Virus record (IMG/VR): IMGVR_UViG_3300044957_000861
Coordinates: 24,935-88,934 of that record
Strand: one strand, 5' to 3'
Source of the DNA: a virus
Length of the DNA: 64,000 nucleotides
Below are positions 23,010 through 35,100 of this stretch, in pieces. How positions within the stretch are numbered: the stretch's first letter is position 1; every line of letters starts with the position of its first letter. Below the pieces are notes generated by a model, which searched no databases, was not told the origin of the DNA, and saw only the letters and a list, made by a program, of their open reading frames with translations. The translations under genes were made by a program, and so were the position numbers.

Positions 23010-23692
23010 TATTTTTCCAAATCATCTGTTATCCAAGGAAAATTTTCTAAATTATTTCCTATATTGAAATCTTTTTCATTTATTTTTTTTAAAGACTCTT
23101 CGTAAGAGTATCCAGAAGAAATAAATCTTTTTAAAACTTCTACTTCCTCTTCAGTATGATCTTTGGAAAAGATCTCAATAAGAGTTATTTGCTCAGCAGA
23201 AAATCCACTAGTACTATTTAAAATAACCTGTTTATTGTTTTTTATTCCCAGGCCATACTTACCCATTATAGTAATAGGATTATTTGATTGATTCTGTTCA
23301 AATTGCTGTATATTATTTAAGTAAAAATTAACCCTATGATAGGCTGGATTATTGGAAAAATCTCCTGTTTTTATTAAAGATGGCTCGTTATAAACATCGG
23401 CTGCTGGATTAAAAGACTTTTCGTTCCACCTAAGACCATCATCTTCTTTAGAGAAGAACTTTATAGAATCTGCATAAAAGGATATGCTTCTGGTATTTGG
23501 ATTTATAATTAGACCTATACCAGGGGCAGCAAAAACCTCTATTGATCCATTGTCGGTTATCCTTAAAAAAGCGTTATTGTCTGGATGAGTAAGCCCAACC
23601 TCCCTGTGAGAAAATTCAGTTCTTCTTTTAATTTCCAAAGCTTCATTAAAAGGCTTTGAAGAATTTGGATTTTCTTGATCATAGTTACTCAT
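23009..23692 (-). CDS. Baseplate protein of unknown family
   Basis: This protein of 227 residues has GGAG before its ATG. The N-terminal half has a beta pattern with HREVGLTHPDNNAFLRITDN and GIGLIINPNTRSISFYAD. The C-terminal part is helical and Asn/Glu-rich (EEEVEVLKRFISSGYSYEES). It is placed between the OB-fold spike/hub gene and the gp25-like gene, so it is probably part of the central baseplate. I do not recognise a domain by name. Confidence 0.72.
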   Translation of the reverse strand: MSNYDQENPNSSKPFNEALEIKRRTEFSHREVGLTHPDNNAFLRITDNGSIEVFAAPGIGLIINPNTRSISFYADSIKFFSKEDDGLRWNEKSFNPAADVYNEPSLIKTGDFSNNPAYHRVNFYLNNIQQFEQNQSNNPITIMGKYGLGIKNNKQVILNSTSGFSAEQITLIEIFSKDHTEEEVEVLKRFISSGYSYEESLKKINEKDFNIGNNLENFPWITDDLEK

Positions 23693-23694
23693 AT

Positions 23695-24057
23695 TTACTC
23701 CATGAATTTAGGTATACCAGTATATATATTTATATTTCTAGAATTTTTATACGAGTGCGGTTCATTAAAAAACATAATAATATAAGCGTCATCCTCGTGT
23801 TCATCCCTAAAACCCACCAGACAGCGTGTGCCTGGAGCTGGAGCAACCGATTGAACGCCATATGTGAATGGACATGGGACATTCAAGATAGCGTTTCCGA
23901 TTACACTTGAAAATTTCTCATCAACTACAACAGTAGCGGTATTATTTTGTGCATTATAAGACATCACAGTTCCTGGCCTGTTTTTATTTTGCAGAAACTT
24001 TGATCTGTCAATATGATCATTAATTTTTTTGTCAAACTTAGGGTAATTTGCTGGCAT
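23695..24057 (-). CDS. OB-fold baseplate spike/hub protein (gpV/gp5-like)
   Basis: This protein of 120 residues starts with ATG after AAGGAG. After a short basic N-terminus it has the OB-fold pattern of spike proteins: RPGTVMSYNAQNNTATVVVD, then VPCPFTYGVQSVAPAPGTRC, then GFRDEHEDDAYIIMFF. Such proteins (phage gpV and gp5 N-domain) connect the hub to the piercing tip. No long beta-helix follows, so the tip may be another protein. The call rests on pattern and on its place between the tail lysin and the wedge genes. Confidence 0.75.
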   Translation of the reverse strand: MPANYPKFDKKINDHIDRSKFLQNKNRPGTVMSYNAQNNTATVVVDEKFSSVIGNAILNVPCPFTYGVQSVAPAPGTRCLVGFRDEHEDDAYIIMFFNEPHSYKNSRNINIYTGIPKFME

Positions 24058-24067
24058 TTAAATCTCC

Positions 24068-26159
24068 TTATCGGACGTTTCCACTATCATCAAACTCTGT
24101 TCCTTCCATCCACTTTTCAATATACGAATATGGTCTTTTGTTTTTAAACTTTGTTCTTATCCATGCTTTAAGAGCATCTTCTGTCTTGCCTTTTAACTTA
24201 TAAGCTTTAGCTATCGTGGTAAATTTTACATGAAAAATAAATCCAACAGTTGATCTTGGAGTTCCATTGCTATTATTATAGTCTCCCCATGCACTAAAAA
24301 CATAAGAGTCAATTGGCTTCCCTTTTAACGCTTTTGCTACCTCTGTCTGTCCAGCAGCAACTGTTCCTAGCATCCAGGCTTGGTTATATGGTATAAATAC
24401 TCTTTTATCAATTGTTGATCTGGTTGCTTTTTCTATTACTTTTCTACTGAGAGATTCAACGTTAGTATCATCGTCAATTGCATATGCTAATTTTAAGCCA
24501 AGAACTGTGTCGTCATATATCTGTCCAGTGGCGTTGTATCTAAGGGCAAACATTTTTTTACCATGCGCTGCTGGAAGAAGATTGCATTGAAAAGCTCCAA
24601 AAGAAAAATCTCCACTTCCAGTTTTATTTTCATTTAGCGCACCTGGTCTCCAATTAGATTCTCTTTGACCAATTCCAACAAATATGGCTGATACCTCATC
24701 GCTGAACATTCCTGATGTTGATAACAAGTACATGACCTCGTCTGGACTTAATGCATCATTTGGTTTATCCATATAGCTTACCTTAAATTTATCCAATGAA
24801 ACAGAAGTATCAGACGGATTTGAACCAGTAGAGGATGACCCTGTTAATTGAGCCGCTATTTCTGGAGTTATAAAAGATCCTGCTCTTTGTGCGGACCAGC
24901 TGACATGTATATGATTTCTATGCGAAGAATCTGTTCCAAAGTTTATAAATGGAGCCAAATGAGGATACTTAGTCCTAATTGGGGCATTTGCATTTTCTAG
25001 CCCTGATTCTAATATGCCAAACTCTTCAGCTAATTGATCGTGTATTATTATCAAATCTGGATGAAGTTCTTTTGAAAGCGTTTGGAGATTGGTCAAAAAT
25101 ATATTTAAAGCTTTTCTAAAATTATCCAAACTTGAAACAAGAGCAATCGCATCTGCGGGAGTTGTGCCAATCTCAAATATGTCAAGACCTCTACCAAATG
25201 CATGATCGCTAACGCTGTTATTTTCTGCGGTTAATTGACTAAAATTTGAACCAACTAATCCTCGACCAGTTCCAGTTTCAGCTTTCATATAAATCTTATT
25301 GGTTAATTGAAGCGTCATTTCAAGTAATGCGGCTCCGACAAAACAATTCTTTAGTCCAGTACCAAGGAGTTCTTTTGGAACAGAAAGAGCCTCATAAGAA
25401 CCTGAAACATAGTTGCCGGATTGTTTAATTTCAAAATTTAAAGAACCTAGTGATTGACCTGAAGAATTTTCACTAAAATTTATTTGAAATGGATTTATAT
25501 TTCCTGCATAATTTACTTTGCTATTTATTTCTTTACTTTTAGTAATATATGTTTCTATTTCTTTTTCTGTTAAAATATCCTGAAGAGCTATTGGTCTTGA
25601 TCCACCATTTAAAGTTATACCTCCCTGGGAAGGGTAGTATCCCTTTTGACTGTGAGGCAACAGCCCACCGAGTTTCGGAATCAACATAACCATTAGAACC
25701 TGTATCTGAATTAGTGGTGCTGTTTATTACGGTATCGTTAAGAGCTTTGAGCGCAACATCAAATCCATTTGGCGCATAACCAGAATTAAGAACTGAATTT
25801 TTTGTTATCTCAGCTCTTGCCGCTGCACCTGTAAGAACATTTTTTCCAGATGGATCATTTGGATCTAAAATTTTAACATTATCATCTATGTCTGCCTGAG
25901 CTGCTATTATACCGTGCATTGCAGATTGGGTTGTTTGTGCATATGCATTTACTGCGTATGCTGGATTTCTATATAGACCATCACCTTGCAGCAGTTTAAT
26001 TGGATCAGCACTTCTTAATACCCTGTCTTGATAGGGTTGTTGTGATAAGCTTGTATGCTTAATAATCACTTCATTATTTGGATAATACGCCTCAGCAATT
26101 TTATCAGTTATACTTTTAGTGCTATTAAGATCTGTTATGTCTATTGGGTAATCTGACAT
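24068..26159 (-). CDS. Bifunctional tail lysin: M15-like peptidase plus lysozyme/SLT-like domain, made by +1 frameshift
   Basis: The ORFs 26159-25539 and 25693-24068 overlap by 155 bases in different frames. A +1 shift at CGG 25668-25670 gives one protein of about 696 residues (junction VDSET-G-GLLPHSQKG). In the fused numbering, residues of about 240-430 carry the M15 peptidase signature: SDHAFGRGLD (His319, Asp326) and HRNHIHVSW (His416 and His418). Such enzymes cut peptide bonds in murein and use Zn. Residues of about 470-650 look like a lysozyme/transglycosylase domain, with GIGQRESNWRP (candidate catalytic Glu500) and FSFGAFQ. The first 235 residues are unassigned. The start has GAGG upstream. 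It probably opens the cell wall locally during injection. Confidence 0.87.
25668..25670 (-). other. +1 frameshift site 3: in-frame CGG (ACT CGG TGG)
   Basis: Reading C-GGT at this codon moves the ribosome from the upstream frame into the lysin frame. The zero frame runs about 43 further codons after CGG before stopping at 25539, which is why two long overlapping ORFs appear. The zero-frame tail is Asn/Lys/Arg-rich and looks non-coding, whereas the +1 frame reads GGLLPHSQKGYYPSQGGI. Confidence 0.9.
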
Positions 26160-26182
26160 TTTTCCTCTATCTATTTCCTATT

Positions 26183-29100
26183 TTAGTATTTTGCAGGATT
26201 CATTGGACTATTAATACCAGTTCTTTGCCAATACAAAGGCCTCGTTTCATCCGATGCTCTTACTTCTTTTGGTATGGGGATAGCTTTGCTTGGATCAATC
26301 AATGCTGATCCCTTAATGAGGTTTAAGGTTTCTGTGTAAACCCTTGCCAAACCATTAACCACCAACTCCCAGTTTAGAGTAACTGGACTACCATCAGGAT
26401 AGTACTCGTCCCAACCCACATATGGCCATTCTGAAGCCGTAGAATATACGTCTTGAAGAATTAATATACCAACAAGCGCATCAAATGCCGTACGTTCAGC
26501 CAGGGTTAATCCATTAAGTGGGTCATCTGGTCCAGTCGTCTTAAAATAAATAAGATTTTTATTATTTGCCTGCTCAGTATAAATTGCTTCATATATCTGA
26601 TCAAACCTTGTTTCAATAACACTGTTGAATGATATTAATTCTTTTACTTTATCTCTAACATAGGCAAGGGAACCCTGTTTGATTGTAGAGGGAGTTATTT
26701 TAGTTTGTGAATTTGCAGTTTCTGGAATCTTCAAAAAGATTCCTCTAACTTTATTTATTATTGATTGTTCTCTTTCCGAATCAGTTCTATAAAATATGGA
26801 AGCCATATATCTATCGGTAGAATTTTTTGAGTTTTCAGTTTTTATTGCAACTGCATAATTTTTTGGATTATTTTCTATTGACCCTGCTTCAACGTCATCT
26901 GCTGTCAATATCTTAGATGGATCACTTGGATTTATTCTAAGCACTATTAGCTTATTCTCAAGTGCTTTTCTTGTAAAGTCAAGAGACTTTGCTCCTTGTG
27001 AATTTGGATTTATCAGAGCAACCTCTCCAGGATATACCGCTAGTTTTTGTAATTCTGCTGCCTGAATTCCTTCAAATCTAATTCTGTAATCAGATTTTTG
27101 TTTAGAATCTCCATTGGGCGCACCTTTAGGTTTTTTGTCTACACTTATAGCATTTTCTGGATTTAACACATCTTGAACGTCAATTGTATCGCCGTCAATG
27201 ACATGAGTTACTCGAACAATTACTTTAAAGCTTTGATTTAAACCAGTCTTTTCTGGACCAAGACCTGAGTATTTTAGCAGTTCTGAATGAACTATTGCAT
27301 TTTCCAAACTTACATATCTAACCAAATCTGATATTTCTTTTTCTCTCCATCCCATACTCTTTAGTAGATCATCAGATCTTATAAAGGCATGACCGCCTGC
27401 TATTTTTGTCTTTGTTCTAATCCCAAGAATTCCTGGCAGTAGTTTTACTGAGTGATGTTTTCCAACAACCATGCCCTGGAAGTTGGCGAGTCCTGCATCC
27501 ATAGCCACGCCATTTTTGTTCAGATACTGTATGTAGCAGCCGTGTTGGTCAAGAACATGATCTCTTACCCACTTCCATGCGTTCCATGCACCATCGGTTA
27601 TAAGTGTTCCAGCAGCTGCTACTGCTGCGCCAGCTAAGGGAGTTCCAAAAATAGTAGCTGCAGCAGTAGCACCTGCTGTAGCAAGTGGCATTACAATACT
27701 TGCAAATATCGCTGCTCCAGCAGAGCCATCTTGCCTTCCTGTACTATTTTTGATAAGTTGTTTTATTTGAGCTGAAGTTTCTGGCATTGAATCCGCCAAT
27801 TGGTTTGCCTGTATATCCTTAAGTAGTGCAGAGTGGCCATGTGTATACTGCATTGCACCAACCATTTGATCTTTCAACGACGCTGAAAGGTTTTCAATAG
27901 ATATGTCTCCGTTAACAGTAAGTCTTGTGTTAGTTGACTGATTGGCAAGAAGTAGTCTTGTGTCGTTTCTTAGATTTTGTGTGCTGAACCACGATGCGGC
28001 CCACGATGACATGAACCATCTTGCTGGATCATTTACGGTGACAAAGGCGTTCGGAGTTATGCTAGTTATAAATCCAGTTTCAGGAGTAAAATGATGTACG
28101 ACCTGTTCAACTTCAAATATTCCATACATTCTGTTGTAAATATCCGCCAAATATACAAGGTCATATGGTCTTATATCTGTGTTTCCGACAACAATTATTT
28201 CTCCTCCATATATATCTTTTAGATTCTCTTTTAGGTACGAAAGGGCGACTCTTCTTGCTGTTAGTTCATCTGGCTCACCTTGAGCGTGTTTTGCTATCCC
28301 CCTTGCCGTTTCTAGTGGGTGGAATATGGGGTGTAGTAGTCCAAAAACTCCCTCTCCTTTTGGATTATCCCAATACAATCCAGTTTCCACAGTTTTTTCA
28401 ACCTGTTTTTCAGGTGGAGCTGATTTATCAAGAGAAACAGTTACTGGAAATTTTCCATCAGATACTGCAGTTATTTGAGTTGCAACTCCGTTTGTATTTT
28501 CTTTTATGTTATTAGAAAGAATATGTGTAAATGAACTTAGGTAGTGCATTCTTTGAAATGGCTCCCTAATCTCCACAACTGGCTCACCATACTCTCTAGT
28601 GAAAGGATTATCTACCGCTCTCAGCAAAGTGCCAGGTCTACCAAGGGAATAATATATTGAATCATTATATGCTTTATTTAATATATTTGCTTGTTTTGTA
28701 AAGTTTTCCAACTCTTTTAGACCATAGCCCATTTGAGCCATTGATAACCTAAACATATTTAATAAGTTACCTAAAGCTGCATCAAATGCCGAAAGTATTG
28801 GTCCTATATTTTTATCCCAAAAATTATCAACGTCCTCCATTATTCCCGTAACCCAGTTGCCAGCGTTGTTGCCAGCTTTTGCGTTTTCTTTCAAAAGCTT
28901 TATAAAAGCGTTGCTGTCAGTTGCATATTCTCTTTCATAGTTAATAAACTCTGCAAATATTTTGTCTACTGGTCTAAAACTCCATTGGTCATTTTCGTTA
29001 CCAAAAACATCAAATGCTGCCAACGTAAGACCAGTAAGTGGGCTAATTGTTGTTATTGCGGCATTGGCTATTAGACCAACTCCAGTTGCACTGTATCTCT

Positions 29101-32100
29101 TTTTGTCTGGTCTTAAAACCAACCATGCTCTTGCATATGGGTCAGACCATAACTTCTGTCTAAAAATGCCCACAAGCAGTAAATACAACTGCTTTGGAGT
29201 TTTTATCTCTTTGAGAAGTTTAAGTGCTTGTTCTTCTGATTTTGTTTTTGTTGCATCAACGTCTTGTTCATCGGCAGTATCTGCATACTGATATATTTCA
29301 AAATGGTTCTTAACCATATCTTTTATTCCGTCTATTTTCTTTTGAAGAGTAAAATTATATAAATCGATTAATCCTTGATCTTTGTTTATAATCGGCTTAT
29401 TTTCTTCATTAAGTGACTCTACACCACCGTCAACATATTCATTCATCGCCACATCTAGTGCGGAAGTAACTGAAGCGGCTTGATTAATTGATGTTATCCA
29501 GTCAGCTCCAAGCAGTGTGTTGAATTCTGATCCACTTTTATCTGCATTAAAATCTTCAAATACAATTTCTTCTTTTCCAGTAATCAATTTAAATATCGGA
29601 TCTTGTGATTCTTCATTGCTATCAGGGTCTAATCCATATGTTTTTTGGAATATATTTTTTACCGATTCATAGTTATGATATCCAAATCTAAATTGGTCCC
29701 ATATTTGCTGAGCCTCTACTATTTTTCTTCCGTCGCCAGCTATTACTTTAACTGTATTGTCAAATTTTTCGTCATAAAATCCTGCGGCCACTACAGAAAC
29801 ATTATCTAGTGGATCATAAACAGAGGCAAATTCTTCTCTAGTTTCATTTTTTTTGTCCTCTTCAAGTTTTTTGAACAAGAAATCTTGAGAAAGTTCTCCT
29901 ATTACATCCGGTTTTTGAATATACTCAAAATAGTTAGCCCAGTTTCCACCCCTACTCCATTCTTTTTGCCAGTCGCTCAGTTGTTTTTCAGCGACAATGT
30001 CTGTGGCATAAGTGTAAGAAGTTCCTGGATATATACCAAGTTGCTTGGAGTTTATTATTCTTTCGGCGTTATCTGCCGTTACGCCATATGCCAAAAACTC
30101 TGGTCTTGTTTGTACTGCTGGCAGCAATTCGGGTAGATTTCCTTCTACTGGCTTGTATGCGCCAAAACCAATAAGAAATGTATCATCGGCGGATTTAGCG
30201 TTGCCTGTTAATTCAAACCTGTTTGCGGGCACGTAATTGCTTGTCACTACACCAACTGGAATGCTATCTGGAACAAAAGTAAACATACATTCCTTAAGTG
30301 AACTTTCGACCATTCCAATTTTTTCCCACTGAGCAGACTCAGAAACCATTCCGTCTACAACTCCAATATTTTCCATCGGAGAAACTATTCTTCCCTTATC
30401 ATCGATTAACAAATGTAAGTAATATGCTGCATCTGGGGAAACAATTGCCGATATACCATTTGAATCATTTGCGTCTTGCTGTCCCCAAAGGAAATAGGCT
30501 GGAGTGCAGACAACAGCTACTCGTTTTTCTGGATTGTAAACAAGAACTTTTCTATTTTTGTAATCATCTGGTGTTCCAGCCAAGTCTTCCTGTTTTATAT
30601 TGTACATCGCTAAGAATTTTTTAAGAACTTCGTCTTTTATAGACTTGTTAGGGCTTTGTTCTAACTTCATTTTTTCTCTGGCATCAACGGGATCGTATGG
30701 CCATCTCATGGCTATATAGAACTGCTCATCTTCAGCACTCTTTGGCATTCCCCATTCTTGAAAGTTTAACTGAAAATTATTCCAGTATTCAGACAAAAGA
30801 CCGTATGCTGGATCTAGATCTTCATAGTATCTTTGAAGATTTTCTGGAAGTTCTATTTGACCAGATCCACCAATTGAGCCAGGAACTTTAACCCCTTCAG
30901 CTAATGAGGTACTTGAAATTATAGGCAGTGGCATTTGAATTATCATCGTTGCATTTATCTGGCCAATCGATCCTTCTGGATCGTATATTCCAGAAGGATC
31001 AAAAGCAGCGGTGGCAGTAAGTAGTGGACCAATTCCTAAAAACTTTAATTTAGAAGCAAAGTTGAAATTAAAATCAAGAGTTTCTTCTGAACCCTCTGAT
31101 TTCTTTGATACAAGGGAAGTTGCTTCCTGACCTTCTGCCTTTGATATAAGACCTTTTTCTATTAACGAAATTGATGCTATATTATTGATATTTCTATTTA
31201 TATCTTCGTCGTCGTTTTCCTTAAATATTTTGTCAAAATTCAAAGATGGTAATACGCCAGAAGTTCTGTTGGTAAAAAATGGATACGAATATCTTATTGG
31301 TAATTGTGGTATTTGTTTGTGATTTAATGATTCATCAGAAGATCCTGCTTGCATTGACATTTCGGTTCCCTTGCCCGTAGAATTAAAAGGCAAGTGAAAA
31401 CCAACCTGGACTTTGCCCTTGTTGATTGGTAGTCTAGAAATTGGTTTTCCATTTTTGTAGTACGTATTTCTTGTGACATCTTTTAGGTCAATAATTTTAC
31501 CTTTTAGCGCTTTTCCTGGACTGAAAACTCCAGTCATTGATATCATGTCTTTAGCAATTAAAGCTAAAGATTCAGACAATATACCTTCCTTGTTTTGAAG
31601 TGATGCTATTGCATCTGATGAAGGGGCTAATTCTTTATTAAGAGAATATAGAAGACGAGATAGTTCGTCATCTGGTTGAGTGTATCCAGGAACTGATACG
31701 TTGTTGTTTTTTGCTACTTCATCACTTGGAAAACCAGTTGATATCGGCATGACGCCTGAAGTGTAAAGCCAGTGTGGTTTTCCGTAAAAAATAGTTGATC
31801 TTTCTTCAAATGGTCTTACTGCAACTATATAGTTCGGAAGCAATCTTGCGCACATCTGAAACATGTCCCAAACACTTCTCATGTATGTTTGCGCCCTGAA
31901 TGAAACCTCGTCATATATGTCGTCGTCAAGATCAGAAACAAGACCAAGCGTTTTCATGATGTTTGCACCACCACGACCACTCATTGTTTTAATCAATCCT
32001 GCGCCAAGACCCACCGTCAAAATATTTGGTGCTAATGCTATTCCAACAGCTGCAGCCCCAGCGCCCAAGATCTGAGATGTTCCAATGGCTTTGCTTGAAT

Positions 32101-35100
32101 CAATAAGCTTATTGTCAGAGGTAGCTTTATCTAGGGCGCTTGCTGCGTCCGTTTGTCCAATTTTTGAAGACTGATCTATTAACCCAGACCAAGATTGATT
32201 AGAAAGCCTATCTAAATATCCAAACTTTTTATTGTCTATTTCAGAAATATCTATGGTTGCCATTGTTGCCCAACCATCGTCAAGATCACCGCCCAAAAAC
32301 TGTGCTACTCCAACTCCATTGCCTGGATATATGTTTCTCTTAAATATTTCTAAATCTCTTTGTGTAGAAAAGTTCGCCCACATTGTTTGCATTGCGCCAA
32401 CCAACGGAGTTCTGACAGAACCACCAAAACTTTGAAGTCCAGGATCTGATCCAGAGTTGAAATAGTCGCGTTCTGCGTTGTTTACGACTCCCCCCACTGA
32501 GTTTATGGTTCCCTCTACTGCCAACTGTGCTCCACCAGTAACCAAATTTGCAGTTGCATTCCAACCAAGCCCAACGGTTCCTCTTATCGGATTTTTGCCA
32601 ACTGCGTTAAAAGCGTTTATAACGCTCTGCTTGTACAGAGCGGATTTTGTTTCTTCTTCTGGAGTCAGGGGAGCATATAGTATTTGACCGAAATGTCTGA
32701 TACCAAACTTATTTTCCGAAAATACTGCGCCCCTCATTGCGTGAGAAAAAGCCTCTCTTACCCTTGATGCACCCATAGACAACAGTCTTATCATTAGATC
32801 TCTAGGTTCAGACATCCAAAGGCCAGTGTTTATACCTCCGTCTATCTTGCCACTATCTCCTTTTTTCTTGGTACTATTTATTATGGGACTAAGTTCTACG
32901 GCGTCTGATTGTGCTACTACAGTTATAATTTCTCCATGATCAACTTCTGTAATAACGCCATTAAAAATAGTTTGTAGAGAATTTGGATTACTACCATATC
33001 CAGCCCTTAAATGCACTCTAACTCCTGGCTTAAGCCTCATATGCTCTATTTCTGTTACATATCTAGAGTTCATGTGTGATTTTATATTTAAAGATCTCTT
33101 TACAAGAGTCTCAACTATTTGTGTCGTACCACTTGAAAGATTTGTTATTGCTTTATCTATGTCTGCATTTGAGGTTGTTCCAATGCTAGCTCCATCTGCA
33201 TTGATTAGTGATGACAGCGTCATTTCTGGCTTTGAAAGCTTTGAATACGTGTTTGATATTCTAAGCATCAGAGTATCTGCTAAAATATCTTCCGAAGAAA
33301 CAAGAGAAAAGTCTATTACAGATTGCAGTCCGTAAAAGTTATCAAATAACTTTACACCAGCAAAGAAGTTCATATCATCAATAAGCCAAAGCATATAGGT
33401 CGGGAATGCCCTGATCATTCTTCCAGATAAATCCCTGTACTGTGTGTCTAGTAGCATTTTTTGCCAGTGCTTTGCCACACCCTTGTGAGTTCCCCCAGTT
33501 GATAGAGCTTGCATTTTATTAGTTTGAGAACCGCCCATTGCGTTCTGATAATCAGTTAAAGAAGATGCTCCAGCTACCCCTGTGTGACTCGCCTGCTTAT
33601 CTCTTTCTGGAACCATGGCATCTGAAATAATTGATACCTTGGAGGTTGGAATGGCTTTTCCATCAGATCCAATTCTCAAAAAATCTTGTGCGATGTAAAA
33701 TCTTCCATCTTCCCTATTTGAGTATCCCATAATATATCCCCCATCTGGAGTTTGATATATTGCTGGTATTCTCTTTGTGTCATTTGAATCAGCGGCTGGA
33801 ATGAAATGCATTATTCCAAAATGATCAACATCATCTGGATCAAATGATGGAAGTTCTTTACCATTTGCTTCATTAATTTTATCTGCGACCAATTTATTGA
33901 ATTTATCAATTTCCGATTGCGAACCAGAAATAACGTCTCCAATTTTTACCACACCATATCTAGTATCAAATTTAACATCCTCAAAGTTATATTCAACTCC
34001 ACTATCATCCTTAAATGAATCTATCAAATCTTTCCATATAGTCGGATATTTATTGGCTATAAATCTAGAAGATTGCAATGAATTTTCAAACTCTGGTTCG
34101 TTATTTTGATCAAATATTGCTATTCTAAATATTCTCATTGCCTCATCTGCGGAAAGTTTGGCTGCATTAATCAGGTAATCTTTTGCTTTTTCTATATCAC
34201 CGTTTTGTTTGATTAATATTCTTTTTACTTCATATACATATGCTTTTTGTTCAGGATGCAAATTGTCTTTTTCTTGCTGCCATTCTCCTACGGGCAGCGT
34301 ATATTGATCTGGATCAATCAAATTATTGACAACATCATCATCAAACATCTCAAAACTTCTGAAGTAAAAATCAGGATCAAAAGATCCTACCACCTGTTTT
34401 GTTTCCTGATTGTATATATTCAATGGAAGATCTGGGTATGTATTGATCATATCCCATTTTTGCTTTAAGCGCAAGAAAGGATTCTTTTTTGTTCCAAATT
34501 CTTTAATCAAGGCTATTTGACCATCAGAATTTATGCTCTCTCTTTTTTGTTGGAAAATATCAAAGTCTGTCAACATCAGTTGCACGTTATAGACGTGTGG
34601 ATATCCCTGTACTGTTTGAACTGTATAATTCAACGGCAGCACGTACTTTATTCCGGCCAACGCACAGATAATATTCTTGATTCCCATGAACCCAATGACA
34701 CCAGCGGCGTGCTCTAATCTTGCCAAGCCACTCAAGAAATCAAACATTTTTTTAATCTTTTTTAGTTCTGATTCACCGAAGATAGTCATGTTAATACTAA
34801 TCATTGAGTCATTTGACCCTATATATTGATATGTTGGTTCCTCCTGCATTTGCAGCTGCATCTTTGCAAGATTATTGCCCATGCTTAAGCTTACTGAATT
34901 CACAATGATTTTTTCTTGATCAAGATCAATTTTCATCATTGGAACTTCCCATTCGCGAATTGTAAATGCCGGAAGACCAAGTTTTTGTGCGTCTTTTATG
35001 GACTGTACTCCTAAAAGATTTTTTATTGATTCGTCTTTGTAGATTCTTTCGTACAGGTTTGCGTAAAATGCATCCATAAATTTTTGCTGTTCTTTTTCGT

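Noticed and set aside
28165-28515. Plus-strand ORFs such as this one of 116 residues
   Set aside because: All plus-strand ORFs lie opposite well-supported minus-strand genes, have low-complexity Leu/Phe/Ser-rich products and no family motifs. None was kept.
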